NCBI GenBank assembly: GCA_003339415.1
Contig: PDHQ01000330.1
Coordinates: 1-35,229 of the forward strand
Direction: 5' to 3'
Origin: Ophiocordyceps camponoti-saundersi (nom. inval.)
Taxonomy: Eukaryota; Ascomycota; Sordariomycetes; Hypocreales; Ophiocordycipitaceae
Length of the DNA stretch: 35,229 bases
In this document: positions 21,291-32,334 of the stretch, one piece after another
Position numbering within the stretch: the first letter of the stretch is position 1
Layout: every line of letters starts with the position of its first letter
The notes under the pieces: model-generated
The model's database searches: none
Told to the model about the DNA's origin: nothing
What the model saw: only the letters and a program-made list of their open reading frames with translations
Position numbers and translations under genes: made by a program

Positions 21291-22597
21291 GTAAACTCGA
21301 CTATATAGTTCTTATTTTATAGCTAGAGTATATTTATAACTACTATTAAAATATATAGCCTTTAAGCTAGTAATAAAAGAATTTTATACTATTACTTAAA
21401 AGTAATAATTATTATTATTTATATAAAAATATTATATTAATTATTAATATATTAACTATTAATACTTTTATTATTAATATTTTTATTATTAGTATATTCT
21501 TTTTATAGTTTATTAGTAAATATTTTATTAATATTTAGTTACTTATTATAAGCGACTAAGGTTATAGAATATTGCGTAAACGTTATAGTAATTAAATTTT
21601 AGTTAGGACCTAGATCCTTAGAGGGTAAGCTAGTTTTCTTCCTCTTATCGATTTCTACGGCTTTAATAGTAAGCTTCTTTATATAGGTAATCCGAGCACG
21701 GGCTTTTATCTTCTTTTTCTAGGAATTTTCTAATTCTTCTTAATCTATCTGCTATTACTTTGCCCTTTTAGTATAGAAATTTCTCGGTATTATATTCTTT
21801 ACTTTATAAACTTAGCGGGCTTTTCGTAATATTATAGGTAGGTATAATAGCTCGCTTAATATAGAGCGTTATTTAGGCGAAAGAAGGATAAATTAGCGTT
21901 AGTCTTTTAGTATTTTTATAATAAGGGGAGGCATAGGAATAGAGGATATATCGGGTAGCGAGTATATATAAGTTATAAGGTAATATTATATATATATATA
22001 GGTATCTATCGTAGTAAAATATTTTATAAGAAAGTATATTAAGGTTTATACGTAAAATTATATTAAGGTAATAAAAATAAATATTATTTATTATTAAGAT
22101 TATAATTATAATACGAGGATAATAATAAAGAGGCGAAATATAGAAGGGAGAATAAAGGAACGTACTAAAAGGAAAACGAAAGTAAAAGGGAATACGTAAT
22201 AAGGTAGGGGTAATATAAAGTATTAAAATTACTATATAAAATTTTATCTAATTAGAATACGGGTTTATAACTAGCTTTTATATATATATATATAATAATT
22301 AAAGAGAGAATTAGTAATATTATAAGTAGGGAAAATTATAAGTTATAATATAACTAGGGAAAACTATAAATTATATTATAAGTAAGAAAAATTAAGATAT
22401 AACTTATAAATTTATAATAAAATAAAAAGAGAGATAGGTAATAAGGCGAGCGTATATAAGGTATACTAAGGAAGAGAGATAGCGATATTAAGAAAAAATA
22501 ATAAGTATAAGAGTACGTAAGTATAGATTATAAAAGATACCTTTAAGGATTATATTAATAGCAAACTAATAGATTATAGTTAAGGAGTTATTAGGTA
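21291..22597. other. degenerate DNA, possible minus-strand coding remnant at 21600-21830
   Basis: Most of this stretch is AT-rich without a gene. The minus strand between about 21830 and 21600 reads openly with a basic composition (KKKIKARARITYIKKLTIKA near 21720-21660, then KRKKTSLPSKDLGPN near 21640-21600). Such a basic tail occurs in many transposon proteins, and no family is assigned. At 22300-22430 an AAATTATAAGTTATA/ATTATAAGTAGGGAAAATTA block is tandemly repeated about three times. Confidence 0.3.
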
Positions 22598-23240
22598 TTT
22601 TATAATAATAGTAGCAGAGATCCTTAAAAGGGAAACTATATTAGCCTTACGTAAGGAGCTATTAGAAGCTTATATAAAATTTAATTAAATAGTCTCTTAA
22701 CTTTTTTTTTTATTCTAAGAGATCTAAATATTAGGATATAAAAGGCAGTTAAGAGAGGATAAGAACTATAACTAAGTATAAAGCGTAGATTAGTTTCCCT
22801 CGGGCTAAGAGAGAGGAAGGAATTAACGAAGAATTAGCCCTTAACCTTATCTTAATAGCTATTAAAAAAATTATTAATCGTAAGTTATATCTTAGAGAGG
22901 AGTTATAATAAAACTCTACTAAATAGAATTATAGCTTTTTTTTTAAATATTATACTTTTATACGATAAATTACTAATTAAAACTCTATTCTTAAAGTTTT
23001 AAATACTTTATTAAATAGTTCTCTCTTCTTTTTTTCTTATTTCTTTTATCTTTATATAAAAAATCACCTTCCTATTATTTTCCTAATAGAGAATTTCGAT
23101 CTAGCTTATCCCTCTATAGCTAAAGATCCCCCTTATACTAGTTAAAAACTATAGTTACTTAGGATTAGGAGTTACGGTTCTTTATATATAGGTATTTAGC
23201 TATTTACTTACTTAATCGTATTACTTTAATACGCTATAAA
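22598..23240. mobile_element. TIR620 element, copy d (ends decayed)
   Basis: The left end is eroded (TTTTATAATAATAGTAGCAGAG against TTTTAGCAGCGGTAGCAGAG in copy b) and the right end reads CGCTATAAA. Internal blocks match well: AGCCCTTAACCTTATCTT near 22837, TAGAGAGGAGTTATAATAAAACTCTACTAAATAGAATTATA near 22892-22932, ACCTTCCTATTATTTTCCTAATAGAGAATTTCGATCTAGCTTATCC-like sequence near 23065-23113, and CCCCCTTATACTAGTTAAAA near 23127. The changes from the other copies are partly not RIP-type, so it is an older or independently diverged copy. Confidence 0.65.
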
Positions 23241-23599
23241 TAGCGAAGCCTATTTAAGCTCCCTTTTAAAATAGCTATAATTATATAATAGAAAGTTCTT
23301 TTTAATCTTAATTTTCACTCCGGATTTACGATATCTTCGTACCTTTAGCTATTAAGTATATCTATTATAAGAAACGTCCTTCGTAACTAATAAGATCCCG
23401 TTAACTAAAAAGCATATCTTAGTTATCTAGCTTAGATATTTTTCTTCTACTTAATACCTATCTTAGATTCTATTTATTTAACGAAATATATTCCTATAAA
23501 TATTATATATATAATTAATAACTCCTTAACTTAAATATACTTATTAATATTTAAATAGATATTATAATAACTTAGTAAAACGCTTACTTTAAACCTAGG
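23241..23599. other. degenerate DNA upstream of second Copia relic
   Basis: AT-rich and unassigned. By position it could hold the more damaged 5' part of the Copia relic that follows, but I could not find the expected motifs in any frame. Confidence 0.3.
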
Positions 23600-24060
23600 T
23601 ATAGAGGAAGAATATACTAATAAGAGGCTATAATATTTAGCTACCGTAGTTTTATAAGCTATTACTAGCATATAACTAAAGCTTACTAAGGTATTACTAA
23701 TCGATATAAACTTATTACTACTAATAACTATTAACTACTACCTTATAAGAGACTATTAAGCTTAAATAGATAACTACTTTAGAAACGCTTAACTCTAGCG
23801 ATAGTTAACTTAGAGATAATAAGAATATAATAATATATAAGTAATACGCTTACTTAAAAAAAAAACGTTAAGATTATCGCCTAAGCTACGATATATTAAC
23901 GTTTATTAATATTAACTAAAAAGGGAGATTTAAGAAAAATAATATTAAGATTACTTAGATTTAAACTTCTAATATAATTAGAGATAGTTTTATAAAACCT
24001 CTTTAAGGATAATTATTTAAAGAGTTCGAAACTAAACTTATATTTAAAGGTAGAGTTATC
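23600..24060 (+). pseudogene. second Ty1/Copia relic, RNase H region
   Basis: This is a shorter and more damaged Copia RNase H remnant on the plus strand. One frame reads LRLSPKLRYINVY*Y*LKREI*EK at about 23868-23940, matching the fungal Copia pattern SPKLxxKLRHxxIHxHWLRxE, where stops stand at His-Gln/His-Trp type sites. After a frame shift, K-I-T-*-I-*-T-S-N-I-I-R-D-S-F-I-K-P-L at about 23950-24005 matches the WIPTxxMxADxFTKxL block, and LFKEFETKL follows where the last helix should be. An A-run at 23856-23865 lies just upstream. The catalytic RT core is not visible. It differs from the first relic (DSFIKPL against DSFIKAL) and so represents another copy or family member. Confidence 0.65.
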
Positions 24061-25074
24061 TAACTCCTAGTTATTAATATACTTCTCTTTTATTATTATA
24101 TTTTTTTTTTATTTTTACTTATATTTTATATTATTATTTACGTAAGTATTATTTTTATATTTATTATATACTATTTTTTTTTTCTCTATATAAAGGAGAA
24201 GTTACCTCCTAAACTAATATCTTTTCTCCGCGTTTACCTAAGCTTACTAGGCCGTAGTTAAAGTAAAAGGGTATAGTATACCCCCCGGCTACTATATAAA
24301 ATGCTCGAAATACTCCGGCGAGAGGAGACTAACTTACCTATTCGGAGGCTTAGGGGAATACTTAAATTCTATAATCTCTCTATCCTCCGTAATATTATCG
24401 TTATTAGTAATTATATTAACGAGCTATATTATCATTCTAGCTATTTTTATTAAACGCTAGAAAGAATATTATCGCCTAAGGCTAGCTTATAAATAGCTTA
24501 TATAAGCGCTATACTAAAAGCTAGGAAGCGATATATAATATTAAAATAGATATGCTTAAGTTTTTAGATAGCTATATTTCTAATAAGGCGTAGTATTCTA
24601 ATTACTATAACTTTATATAACTAAGGCCCTAAAATATATATAGCTACGTATAATTTAAATAGCTACTAGCTAAGTAAACGTAGTAATCTTAGCTAAAAGA
24701 ATAATATTTCTTATAAGTAGCGTAAGTACCTATTATTCTAATATTTATAGAAGAAGAAAAATATATTATTTTAAGTTATATATAAAATCCGTAGGCGAAT
24801 ACTTATATTAATACTAAAAGCGTTTATTATAGCTAATATTAGCGCGTATATAGTTAGAATCTCGAGGAGGCGATAACGCCTTTTTAGTACGCTACGATCG
24901 AGGGTAGAAAAAAATTCTATATTTCTTTTCTTATAAAAGAATCTATATAAGAAAAAAAAAAGAGGAAGAGGATAAAGGAAGAAGGAAGAAGAAAAAAGAG
25001 AGAGGAAGAGAAGAGGGCGTTTTATACCCTACCTAGATAACTTATCTAGCATAACTAGTTTAATAGGTATAAAA
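24061..25074. other. AT-rich and coding-like mix, unidentified
   Basis: 24061-24200 is T-rich low-complexity sequence. From about 24240 to 24900 both strands read with few breaks in places (plus: MLEILRREETNLPIRRLRGI near 24301-24360; minus: EDREIIEFKYSPKPP near 24390-24345), so the strand cannot be chosen and no family was recognised. 24945-25020 is a purine-rich GAAGAAGGAAGA run. Confidence 0.3.
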
Positions 25075-25420
25075 GAGTAATAAATAGTAACGGGTTTATC
25101 TACTAGGGGATAAGAAGAGTAGTAAATAGGTTTATTTTAAAAATAGTAGTTAACGAGTTTATACCTTATAGGATAAGAATAGTAGTTAACGGTTTTATTC
25201 CTTAGGGGAGAAGAATAGTATTTAATAAGTTTATCCCTTAGGGGATAAGAATAGCAGTTAATAGTTTTATACCTTAAAGGATAAGAATAGTATTTAACGA
25301 GTTTATCCCTTAAGGGAGAAAAATAGTATTTAAGAGGTTTATCCCTTAGTAAATAAGATAAGTAGTTAATAAGTTTATCCCCTAAAAGATAAGATAAGTA
25401 GTTAATAGGTTTCTATTACG
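25075..25420 (+). repeat. 36-bp minisatellite, array 1 (about 9-10 units)
   Basis: These are adjacent units of mostly exactly 36 bases of the type ATAGTAGTTAACGAGTTTAT followed by ACCTTATAGGATAAGA. Clear units begin near 25143, 25179, 25215, 25251, 25287, 25323, 25359 and 25395. Units differ at several positions, and the differences are not all RIP-type, so the array diverged over time. There are no spacers between units. 36 is a multiple of three, so the array may once have been translated as a 12-residue repeat, though stops now fill it. Confidence 0.8.
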
Positions 25421-26115
25421 CTAGTATTACTACTTAGTACTAAATACTAGCGCGGTAAATAGGTAAATATAGGAGATATAAAAGTATTATTCGGATAAAT
25501 TTGCCTAAATAGTTAAGCGATATAATAACTAAAACTATATATCCCTTAGCCTATATATAGATATTATACTATAATACGTTCTATAAATAGTATTTTGCAG
25601 ATTATATCTAAATATAAAAACTCCTAAAAATATTATAATATATAAGGAGCTACTTTAAAGCTATTTAGGTAATAAGTTTATAATTAAGCTTATAAAGGAA
25701 TATAAGCATAATTATAAAACCTTTATAAAGGAACTAAAGGATAATTTAAGATTTCTCTTATAGAAGAAGTAATAGAGAGTTATTATAAACTAAGCTAAGG
25801 ATATAAAAAATATATAAAGTCGAAGTAAGTAGAATTCTTATTAGCTAAGGATAATAGTAGCTAATTAATCTCTTTCTAATAGCTAAAGGAGAATATTACT
25901 AGCTATAGAAGAAATATAGCGGCTATTAACTAAGATACTATTAGTAAATTTATCTTTAGGTTTATCGTTTACTTAGCTAATTACGCTATAAGAGACGAGA
26001 TATACTAAAAAATCGTCCTTAGACCTATTTTAGTTTATTAAGTTTATTAGCTACCTTAAAACGGACTATTATAGAACTTTAAAGAAGGGGTATTAACGAA
26101 GGTATAATAGCTAGC
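25421..26115 (+). mobile_element. repeat F, copy 1
   Basis: This follows the minisatellite directly and aligns with 31946-33615 (copy 2), apart from an insert in copy 2. Shared blocks: GGTTTCTAT at the array end, TAAGGAGCTACTTTAAAGCTATTTAG near 25647, CTTATTAGCTAAGGATAATAGTAGCTAAT near 25838, ATCGTCCTTAGA near 26012. The 3' part reads on the plus strand with charged residues (ANYAIRDEIY*KIVLR near 25979-26026; the second copy gives ANYAKRNKIY**IVLR-like sequence), so a protein frame is conserved. Its family is unknown; a gag-like or transposase fragment is possible. Confidence 0.65.
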
Positions 26116-26159
26116 GTTATCTAGATTTCGGTTTCTTAAGCTAATATACCGTAAGTATA

Positions 26160-26660
26160 GGATAAAGTAAACGATAAATTCGAATCCCTTATCTTTATAA
26201 TTATATACGCTAGTAAGCTAATAGTATACTAATATAGTTCCGTGCTTTTAAAAATACTAGATAGGATTAACCTTAAAAGAATAGTTTCTAAGGATTATCT
26301 TAAAAAGTTCTATTAAGCGGAAGATAGATAGTAGTCCTCTAACTTAGATAACTAGCTTCTATAAGGGAAAGTACCCCCCTCCGTTAAAACTACTACCCTC
26401 TTAGCTAGGGAGGAATTTAACGCCGAAATAAATAAGAATTAGGTTTTAAGCACTAGAACCCTTAATTAAATAGTTTTAAAAAGTTATATATCTCCTAGTA
26501 ACCGAACTAATAAAGTAGTTATTAGGGACGGTCTCCTCGATACTTAGACTAAGCTAAAAAAAACACCCTTAAGGTTTAGCTCCCTTAAATTACTAAAATA
26601 AAGAAAGCCCTTTATATTAGAGCCGTCCTACGGTTATTATATAGGCTTTAAATACCCGTA
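26160..26660 (+). pseudogene. coding-like plus frame, unidentified
   Basis: A plus frame in the register of base 26161 reads DKVNDKFESLIF, then LKILDRINLKRIVSKDYLKKF near 26251-26313 and LLAREEFNAEINKN near 26401-26440. It continues with SNRTNKVVIRDGLLDT near 26500-26545 and RFSSLKLLK near 26573-26600. TAA/TAG codons interrupt it at Gln/Trp-type positions. It lies just beyond the end of F copy 1 and may continue that element, but copy 2 does not match it. No family was recognised. Confidence 0.4.
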
Positions 26661-27800
26661 ACCTTTTTTACTTAATATTTACGGGGAGGAAGGGGAAGGT
26701 ATTTTAGTCTAAATAGTATACTTAAACGAAAGTACGATAACTTTTCTTTATTTTAACTTCTTTACTAAACCCTTATACTTATAATAAATTACTTTACTCT
26801 AATTCTAGAACCTTTTAAGCCCGCTCCTTAATATTAGGCTACTTATTACCCTCTCTAGGCTCTAAACCGTTATCTAGGAACGGATTCGGTATATCCTTAA
26901 TTAAGCGAGGCGTAATTTAAGGATTTAAATAGTCCTTATATATAATAAAGTTAGTAAAAATATCCTAGCTACCGATAAAGTAACCTACTATCTATAAGGC
27001 CTTATTAATCTCTGCCCTATAAGCGTATTTAGAGTGCCGACGCTAATTATAAGTAGCCGCCCTAGTCCTATTCTAAATATAATTAAAATAACTATAACCC
27101 CCTTAGCTATATATCGAAACGCACTTATAAAATAGCGTTAATATATATTCCCTATAATAGGTAATAGTCGTTATCTATAATTATAGGTAATAAGTATATA
27201 ACCTCGGGTTATATTAACTAAAGATTAAGATAAGAAGAGCCTTATAGTATTTAGGGCGTTTCCCTTAAATTAAATAGTTAAAGAAAGAGCCCTCCGGGTA
27301 CGCGATCTTAATTAGGATATAAGTAACTCGGGGTTCCCCTAGTATCTTCTCCTAGTACTCTCTCTCTCTAGCCCTAATAAAGTAATAAAGAAAGAACTTA
27401 AGAGGAGATATAGTACCTATTTCTATCTTAATAAAAGCCGGGGCTTCCTAAGGAACTTTCTTACGGAAAGCTATCTTAATAAATATAGGAACGCTAAAAT
27501 GCCTAACGTTAACGCCTCCCTTATACTAAATCTTAAAGTAGGCGTAAATCTAAGTAGAGAAAATTAGTTTCGATATCCGGAACTATTTAATTAAAATACT
27601 TACGCGTATATATTTAGGGTAAGGAAGAGTTTTTAGCGCTATATAGCCTTACTAGCCTAGGCTCGATAAAACGCTTATATCTTCGGTATCTAACTTACGT
27701 AAGATAAGGTTATAAATATTAGGGAGATATTTCTTTTTCTTCTCGATTATCTCCTCTTCCGTTAACTTAGGCGCTATCGCGATTAAAAATTCTTATTACT
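26640..27800 (-). pseudogene. coding-like minus frame of about 385 codons, unidentified
   Basis: The minus strand keeps one register from about 27800 down to 26640. It opens with an acidic and basic N-terminal stretch (APKLTEEEIIEKKKKYLP near 27779-27726) and then LRKLDTEDISVLSSLG. Further on are a central REREY block near 27365, PRVTYILIKIAYPEGSFFNY near 27330-27270 and a Tyr/Arg-rich part (NRTRAATYN*RRHSKYAYRA near 27080-27020). The last traceable piece is LIKDIPNPFLDNGLEPREGNK near 26910-26850. Stops are TAA/TAG only. Many Tyr may be former His or Cys. I recognise no domain. The plus strand has an in-register shadow that reads less like protein. It faces away from the frame at 28090-30480. 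Confidence 0.4.
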
Positions 27801-28089
27801 ATTAACGCGTCTAGGTTAAGTAGGTAAAGAAAGAAAAAAAAGAGAGGGAGAGGACAAGGGCGATATAAATAGCGAGCTAATAATTATTTATTCCTAATTA
27901 GGAAAGAGCCCTCCCCGCTCTTCCCTTCGTAATATCGTAATATTAACTAAAATATAAAGTAGTAAGCTTAAGAACTAAGGTAGCGAATAATAATAAAATA
28001 AGGCGACGCGTTTTTCCTCTTTTCCCACGTATACCCTCTTTTTCCTTTAAACTAACTATTTATTTAATAACTAAGCTATACTTAGCGTA
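27801..28089. other. intergenic gap between divergent coding-like frames
   Basis: This gap of about 290 bases lies between the starts of the minus frame (27800) and the plus frame (28090). It has a purine run at 27826-27860 and a T-rich stretch near 28020-28050. If the two frames were once genes, this would have been a shared bidirectional promoter region. No specific site can be named. Confidence 0.3.
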
Positions 28090-30480
28090 CTATTATTATA
28101 ACTAAAATATATTATAGATTTAGTAAATTTAAACTATAAGCTTAATAAGGAAATAAACTTTAAACCGGAAAGGCTATTTTTTAGCGAACGAAATAATAAG
28201 TTTACTATTACGGCGATACTTTATAGTAGAGTAACGATAAGGCCTATATCGCCTAATCTCCCTTTCTCGGCGGTAACTCCTAAGCTCGCGCAAACCCTTA
28301 AGTATAAATAGCCCCCTTAGTTTATAAAACGAATAGTTTAGCCGAAGGAACGCGTTAAGCTTTTTATAAATATAATTAAATACTTATATATATTTTAAGC
28401 TAGCGAGGAGATCGCTAATATTATCCTATTTAATAATATCTAAGACTAAAATAGCTACGTAAATAATATAAAGCGTTTTATTTTTAGAATATAAAGATAA
28501 TTATAAGTAACTAGCTTTAAGCTAGGAGCTATAATAAAAATCTTAAATAGGGGAATCTAGGATAAAGTGCACCTATTTACGATTCTTATAGTAATTACGA
28601 TACTTATTATCGTAAATAAGACTACTAATATACTATTTAAGAAGAAAGTTTATTATATTATACTTAGGTTTAACCTTAAGTAGGAAGCAAATAGTTACCC
28701 CTTTCTAGGTAGTATAGTTAATTTTAGAGCAGATAGGACCGATATTAGGTATTATTAAGGTAGCTTCTTTTAGAATTAGTAAGCCCGAGTACTCTATTTT
28801 TTCGACTTAATAGAGCCGGGGTAAGTACCTCGATCGAAAAAGGTAATAGCTATATAAAGAGATATCTTAAGTAAGTTTTAAAAGGACTACCCCTTTAATT
28901 TTATTATTATTCCTAGGATATAATAGAAAGGAGAGTATAAATACGGATACCTAGCCCTTTTTATATTATAATACTAAGCCCGTAGCTTTATCGGTCTTAA
29001 ACTTAACGTATATATTAATAGCTTATTAAATAAGTAAGGATTAAGCGTTAAATAGTTTAGAGAAAATCTTAAGACCCCCCCGGATTCCCGTATTCTCTTA
29101 TAAGACTAAGCTATACGAACCGAGGATAGCGACGGTAATAACTATAATAAATTAATCGCTCGGATAACTAGTAACCTATATATTATTAGGGCGAATAAAC
29201 TAGGTATCCGAAAATTAGAATAGTTTAACTTCTTAGGAAATAGTTATAGATTTAAACTAAGGAACTAGGAGGGCGGCGAAGATCTCTTAATAAAGCTAGA
29301 AGTAAGCTTAATAACGCTTAGGGGCCTATACCCCGAGGCTACTATCCCCTATTACCGGATCCTTAGAAAATACTAAATTATTACGCTTAAAACCTTTACT
29401 AATAACTTTATAATAAAAAGCTATATTATAGTACTATACTTAAGCGCTACTAAAGTTAGAAGATAGCTTTAGGGAGATTAGGAAGAACTATAAGGGATCG
29501 ATATTAACGATTTTAATAAGGGTAAAGGGGCTGGGGATAATAAGGCTCTAGATAAGGAAGAGGTTAAGGAGGAAAACGATAAGGACCTTCCTAAGGATAA
29601 GACTATAAAAGGCCTAACTAATAATAAAATAGTTCTAATATCTAGCCTTTTATCTTCTCTTAGATCTAAAGACCCCCTAACTTTAGAAGGACTTAAACGA
29701 GAGATAAGCGCTATAAAGAATACGAGGAAGGAAGATAAGGTAACTAAAGCGCCTAATAACGCTATAACTAAAGAGGAAATAACTAGGATAAAGAAAATAA
29801 TCCTTTAGGAATTAACGAGCATATTATAGCTTAAGAAACTTACTACGGGGAAGAAAATACCCGTAAGATTAAACCTAGCCCCGATATAGCCGGCTTTCTC
29901 TCCGAAGCGTAGCGCGAGGACGAAGAAGTTAATAAAGCGCGACTATTTAATTAAGAACCCTATATTATAAAAGATAGCCCCTAAAAAAAAAAGGGAGGAA
30001 AAAGACGTAGGAACGCTAAAATTAATACGCTTTACTTATTTTACCTTAGGCAAAAACCTTATAATCTAGCCTAGCGAAGGACTTATAGCTATAAGTATAA
30101 GCTAAGAACTAATTAATTTAAACCCGCTTAGCTTTAAGGTTAAAAGGGTTAAGCGTTATAAAAATTATATAACTTAAACTAAGAGTTACGGACTTATATA
30201 ATAAGGAAGGCATATTATACTTAATACGGCCGGATCTATTATAATATATACCGGACGCGTACTTATTAGAGACTAGCTTTAAGAACCGAAGATAATCTTA
30301 ATAATCCCGAAAACTAGTTTTTTTATTAGCTTGCAGCTCCTAGGGCTTATATACCCTAATATATAGGCTAAGATCGATAAGGCTATTAATAACTATTTAA
30401 TTAAGTAACGATAGGAGCGAGAGAAGGGACCTAAGAGAGATATGCTACTAGCGGGCAGTCGGCGCGAACGCTAGAGTTAA
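28090..30480 (+). pseudogene. longest well-preserved degenerate frame, about 795 codons, unidentified
   Basis: The plus frame in the register of base 28081 stays open apart from TAA/TAG for nearly 2.4 kb. It is cleanest at 29521-30060, with only about four stops in 180 codons. Regions in order: an N-terminal part (LNKEINFKPERLFFSERNNK near 28141); a middle with KTPPDSRIL (29065-29095), AIRTEDSDGNNYNKLIARIT (29110-29170) and LIKLEVSLITLRGLYPEA (29287-29340); a Lys/Glu/Asp-rich hinge (29521-29780; KALDKEEVKEENDKDLPKDK); a basic stretch with SPKRSARTKKLIKRDYLIKN (29899-29960) and KKKREEKD; and a C-terminal part (GRHIILNTAG near 30211; KGPKRDMLLAGSRRER ending near 30470). I found no reverse transcriptase, integrase, protease or zinc-knuckle pattern, so it may not be a retrotransposon protein. 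Confidence 0.5.
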
Positions 30481-30667
30481 TAAATCTAAGGGTTAAACCC
30501 TAAGGAGAAGTAATTAAAGTTTCCTTTATTATTTCCTTTACTAAGAGTCCTTTCCGCCTTTATTTTATCGCGCTTATACGCACCTTATTTAAGTTATAAG
30601 AAAAAGTTAGTTATTATTAAGAAAAAGGGCTAATTACTTATTATTACGGCACGCGCTTAGGGAGGAG
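30481..30667. other. spacer before TIR620 copy e
   Basis: AT-rich DNA without a recognisable feature between the end of the long plus frame and the left end of the TIR620 copy. Confidence 0.45.
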
Positions 30668-31285
30668 TTTAGCAGCGGAGATAGGGACGCCGAAAGAAAT
30701 GCAAGCGCCTACCTTAGCTAGGGAATTATTAGGGACTTATAAAAAGTTTAATTAAATAGTTCCTAAACCCTTTCTTCTTTCCCTAAAAGCTGCTAAAGGT
30801 TAATATATAAAGGTAGTTAAGCTAAGATAAAGGCTATTATTAGGTATATAATATAGATTAGTTTCCCTCGAAAGAGGATAAATTAAGTAAGTAATTAGCC
30901 CTTAACCTTATCTTTAGAACTATAATAAAAGTTATATATTATAAGTTAAGTCTTAGAGAGGACTTATAGTAAAAACTCTATTAAACGGAATTATAACTTT
31001 ATTTTAAACTTTATACTTTTATACTATAAATTATTAATTTAAATACCCTTTTCGAAGTCTCTAGTATTTAATTAAATAGTTTCTACCTTTACGTTACTTC
31101 TTTCTCTTATCTTTATATAAAGAACCGACTCCTTATTATTTTCCTTATAGAGAATTACTATACGGCTCTTCCCCTTATAGCTAGAGATCCCCCCTTATAT
31201 TAGTTAAAGATTTTAGTTATATAAGAAGTTACGCCTCTTAGGTATCTACTACGCTTACTTAAGGTATCCTTCTTCCCCCGCTAAA
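30668..31285. mobile_element. TIR620 element, copy e (618 bp)
   Basis: This is one of the best-kept copies. It begins TTTAGCAGCGG and ends CCCCCGCTAAA. Internal blocks shared with copy a at the same spacing include TACCTTAGCTAGGGAATTATTAG near 30710, TTTAATTAAATAGTT near 30748, AGATTAGTTTCCCTCGAAAGAGG near 30855, CCTTATTATTTTCCTTATAGAGAATTACTA near 31130 and CCCCCCTTATATTAGTTAAA near 31190. No frame is conserved, in keeping with a non-autonomous element. The immediate flanks (GGAG and GTAC) do not form a target duplication. Confidence 0.75.
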
Positions 31286-31557
31286 GTACTATGCTAATAA
31301 CTAGTTCGTTAGCTCCGATCTCGCTAAGATATTTACCTTAAAATATTTTATTAGTTAATAGAAGATCTAATTTAAATAGAGAGGTTTATTCCTTCTAAAA
31401 AGAGGCGATTATAATAGCGAAGTTAAGGCTCGAAACGAAAGCTAAGGCGGAGGCTAATAATAAAACGGCCTAAAAAGCTAAGGGCTAATTCTACTTTCGC
31501 TATAAGGATAGAGAGTTAGGGAGGGGGGTTTATATAAGTATCGCTTTTAACCTAACT
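31286..31557. other. repeat tail after TIR620 copy e
   Basis: This stretch contains an Ala/Lys/Glu-rich plus reading (KLRLETKAKAEANNKT-like, near 31420-31465). It also has GGGCTAATTCTAC and GGTTTATATAAGTATCGC near 31483-31535, which resemble 9997-10055 after TIR620 copy a. It leads into minisatellite array 2. Confidence 0.4.
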
Positions 31558-31945
31558 TTTAGGGGATAAGGAGTATAATAAACGGGTTTATCCTAGAGAG
31601 GATAAGAGTAGTTAGGGAGTTTATCTCTTAGGGAATAAGAATAATAGTAAATAAGTTTATAGCTTAGGGAATAAGAAAAAGAGTAGGTAAGTTTATAAGT
31701 AAATAAGTTTATCTAATAAGGGATAGGAAAAGGAGTAAATAAGTTTATAAGTAAAAGGGTTTATTTCTTAGGGAATAAGAATAAAGTAAATAAGTTTATC
31801 CCTTTAGGGATAAGAAGAGTAATAAATAAGAATAAGTTTATGCTTAGGAGAAAGAAAAGTAGTTAGCAAGTTTAACCCTAAAGGAGAAGAAGGGCAGTTA
31901 CCTAGCTTATCTTATAGTTTATAAGAGGAGCAGTTAATAGGTTTC
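31558..31945 (+). repeat. 36-bp minisatellite, array 2 (irregular)
   Basis: Same repeat family as 25075-25420. Units of 33-36 bases with the AAATAAGTTTATCCC and TTAGGGAATAAGAA cores occur here, less regular than array 1, with partial units (a doubled AAGTTTATAAGTAAATAAG near 31690-31710). It ends with the same GGTTTCTAT junction as array 1 at about 31940, so the array is an integral part of repeat F rather than an independent expansion. Confidence 0.7.
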
Positions 31946-32334
31946 TATAACCTTAGTATTAGTACTAAATGCCGGCGTAGTATTTAGCTAGATTTTAAAG
32001 ATATAGAAATATTACTCGAGTAAATTTCCTATAAAGTTAAACGCTATAATAAATAAGACTATACGCTTAATAGCTTATAATAGAAAATTAGGTTATAGTA
32101 TATTTTATTAAGATATTTTATAGATAGAATCTAATAATAAGAACTTATAATAATATTATAAGATTTAAGGAGTTACTTTAAAGCTATCTAAGTAATAAGT
32201 TTATAAATAAGCTTCCTAGTATAATTATAGATCCTTTAAAAAGGAGCTATAGAATAATTTAGGATTTCTCTTACTATAGAAGTGGTCGGGCTAAAGAGTG
32301 ATTATAAACGAAGCCTACTATTAAGGATAAACCT

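Noticed and set aside
25180..25400. TTAGGG-like words within the minisatellite, considered as telomeric repeats
   Set aside because: They occur once per 36-bp unit, not in tandem, and in variable form.
25075..25420. Regular ~36-bp repeats that could suggest a CRISPR array
   Set aside because: The units are contiguous with no unique spacers, they vary among themselves, and the context is fungal.
28741..29000. Tyr-rich stretch (KGEYKYGYLA) considered as a mutated gag zinc knuckle
   Set aside because: Even if the Tyr are former Cys or His, the CX2CX4HX4C spacing is not met.
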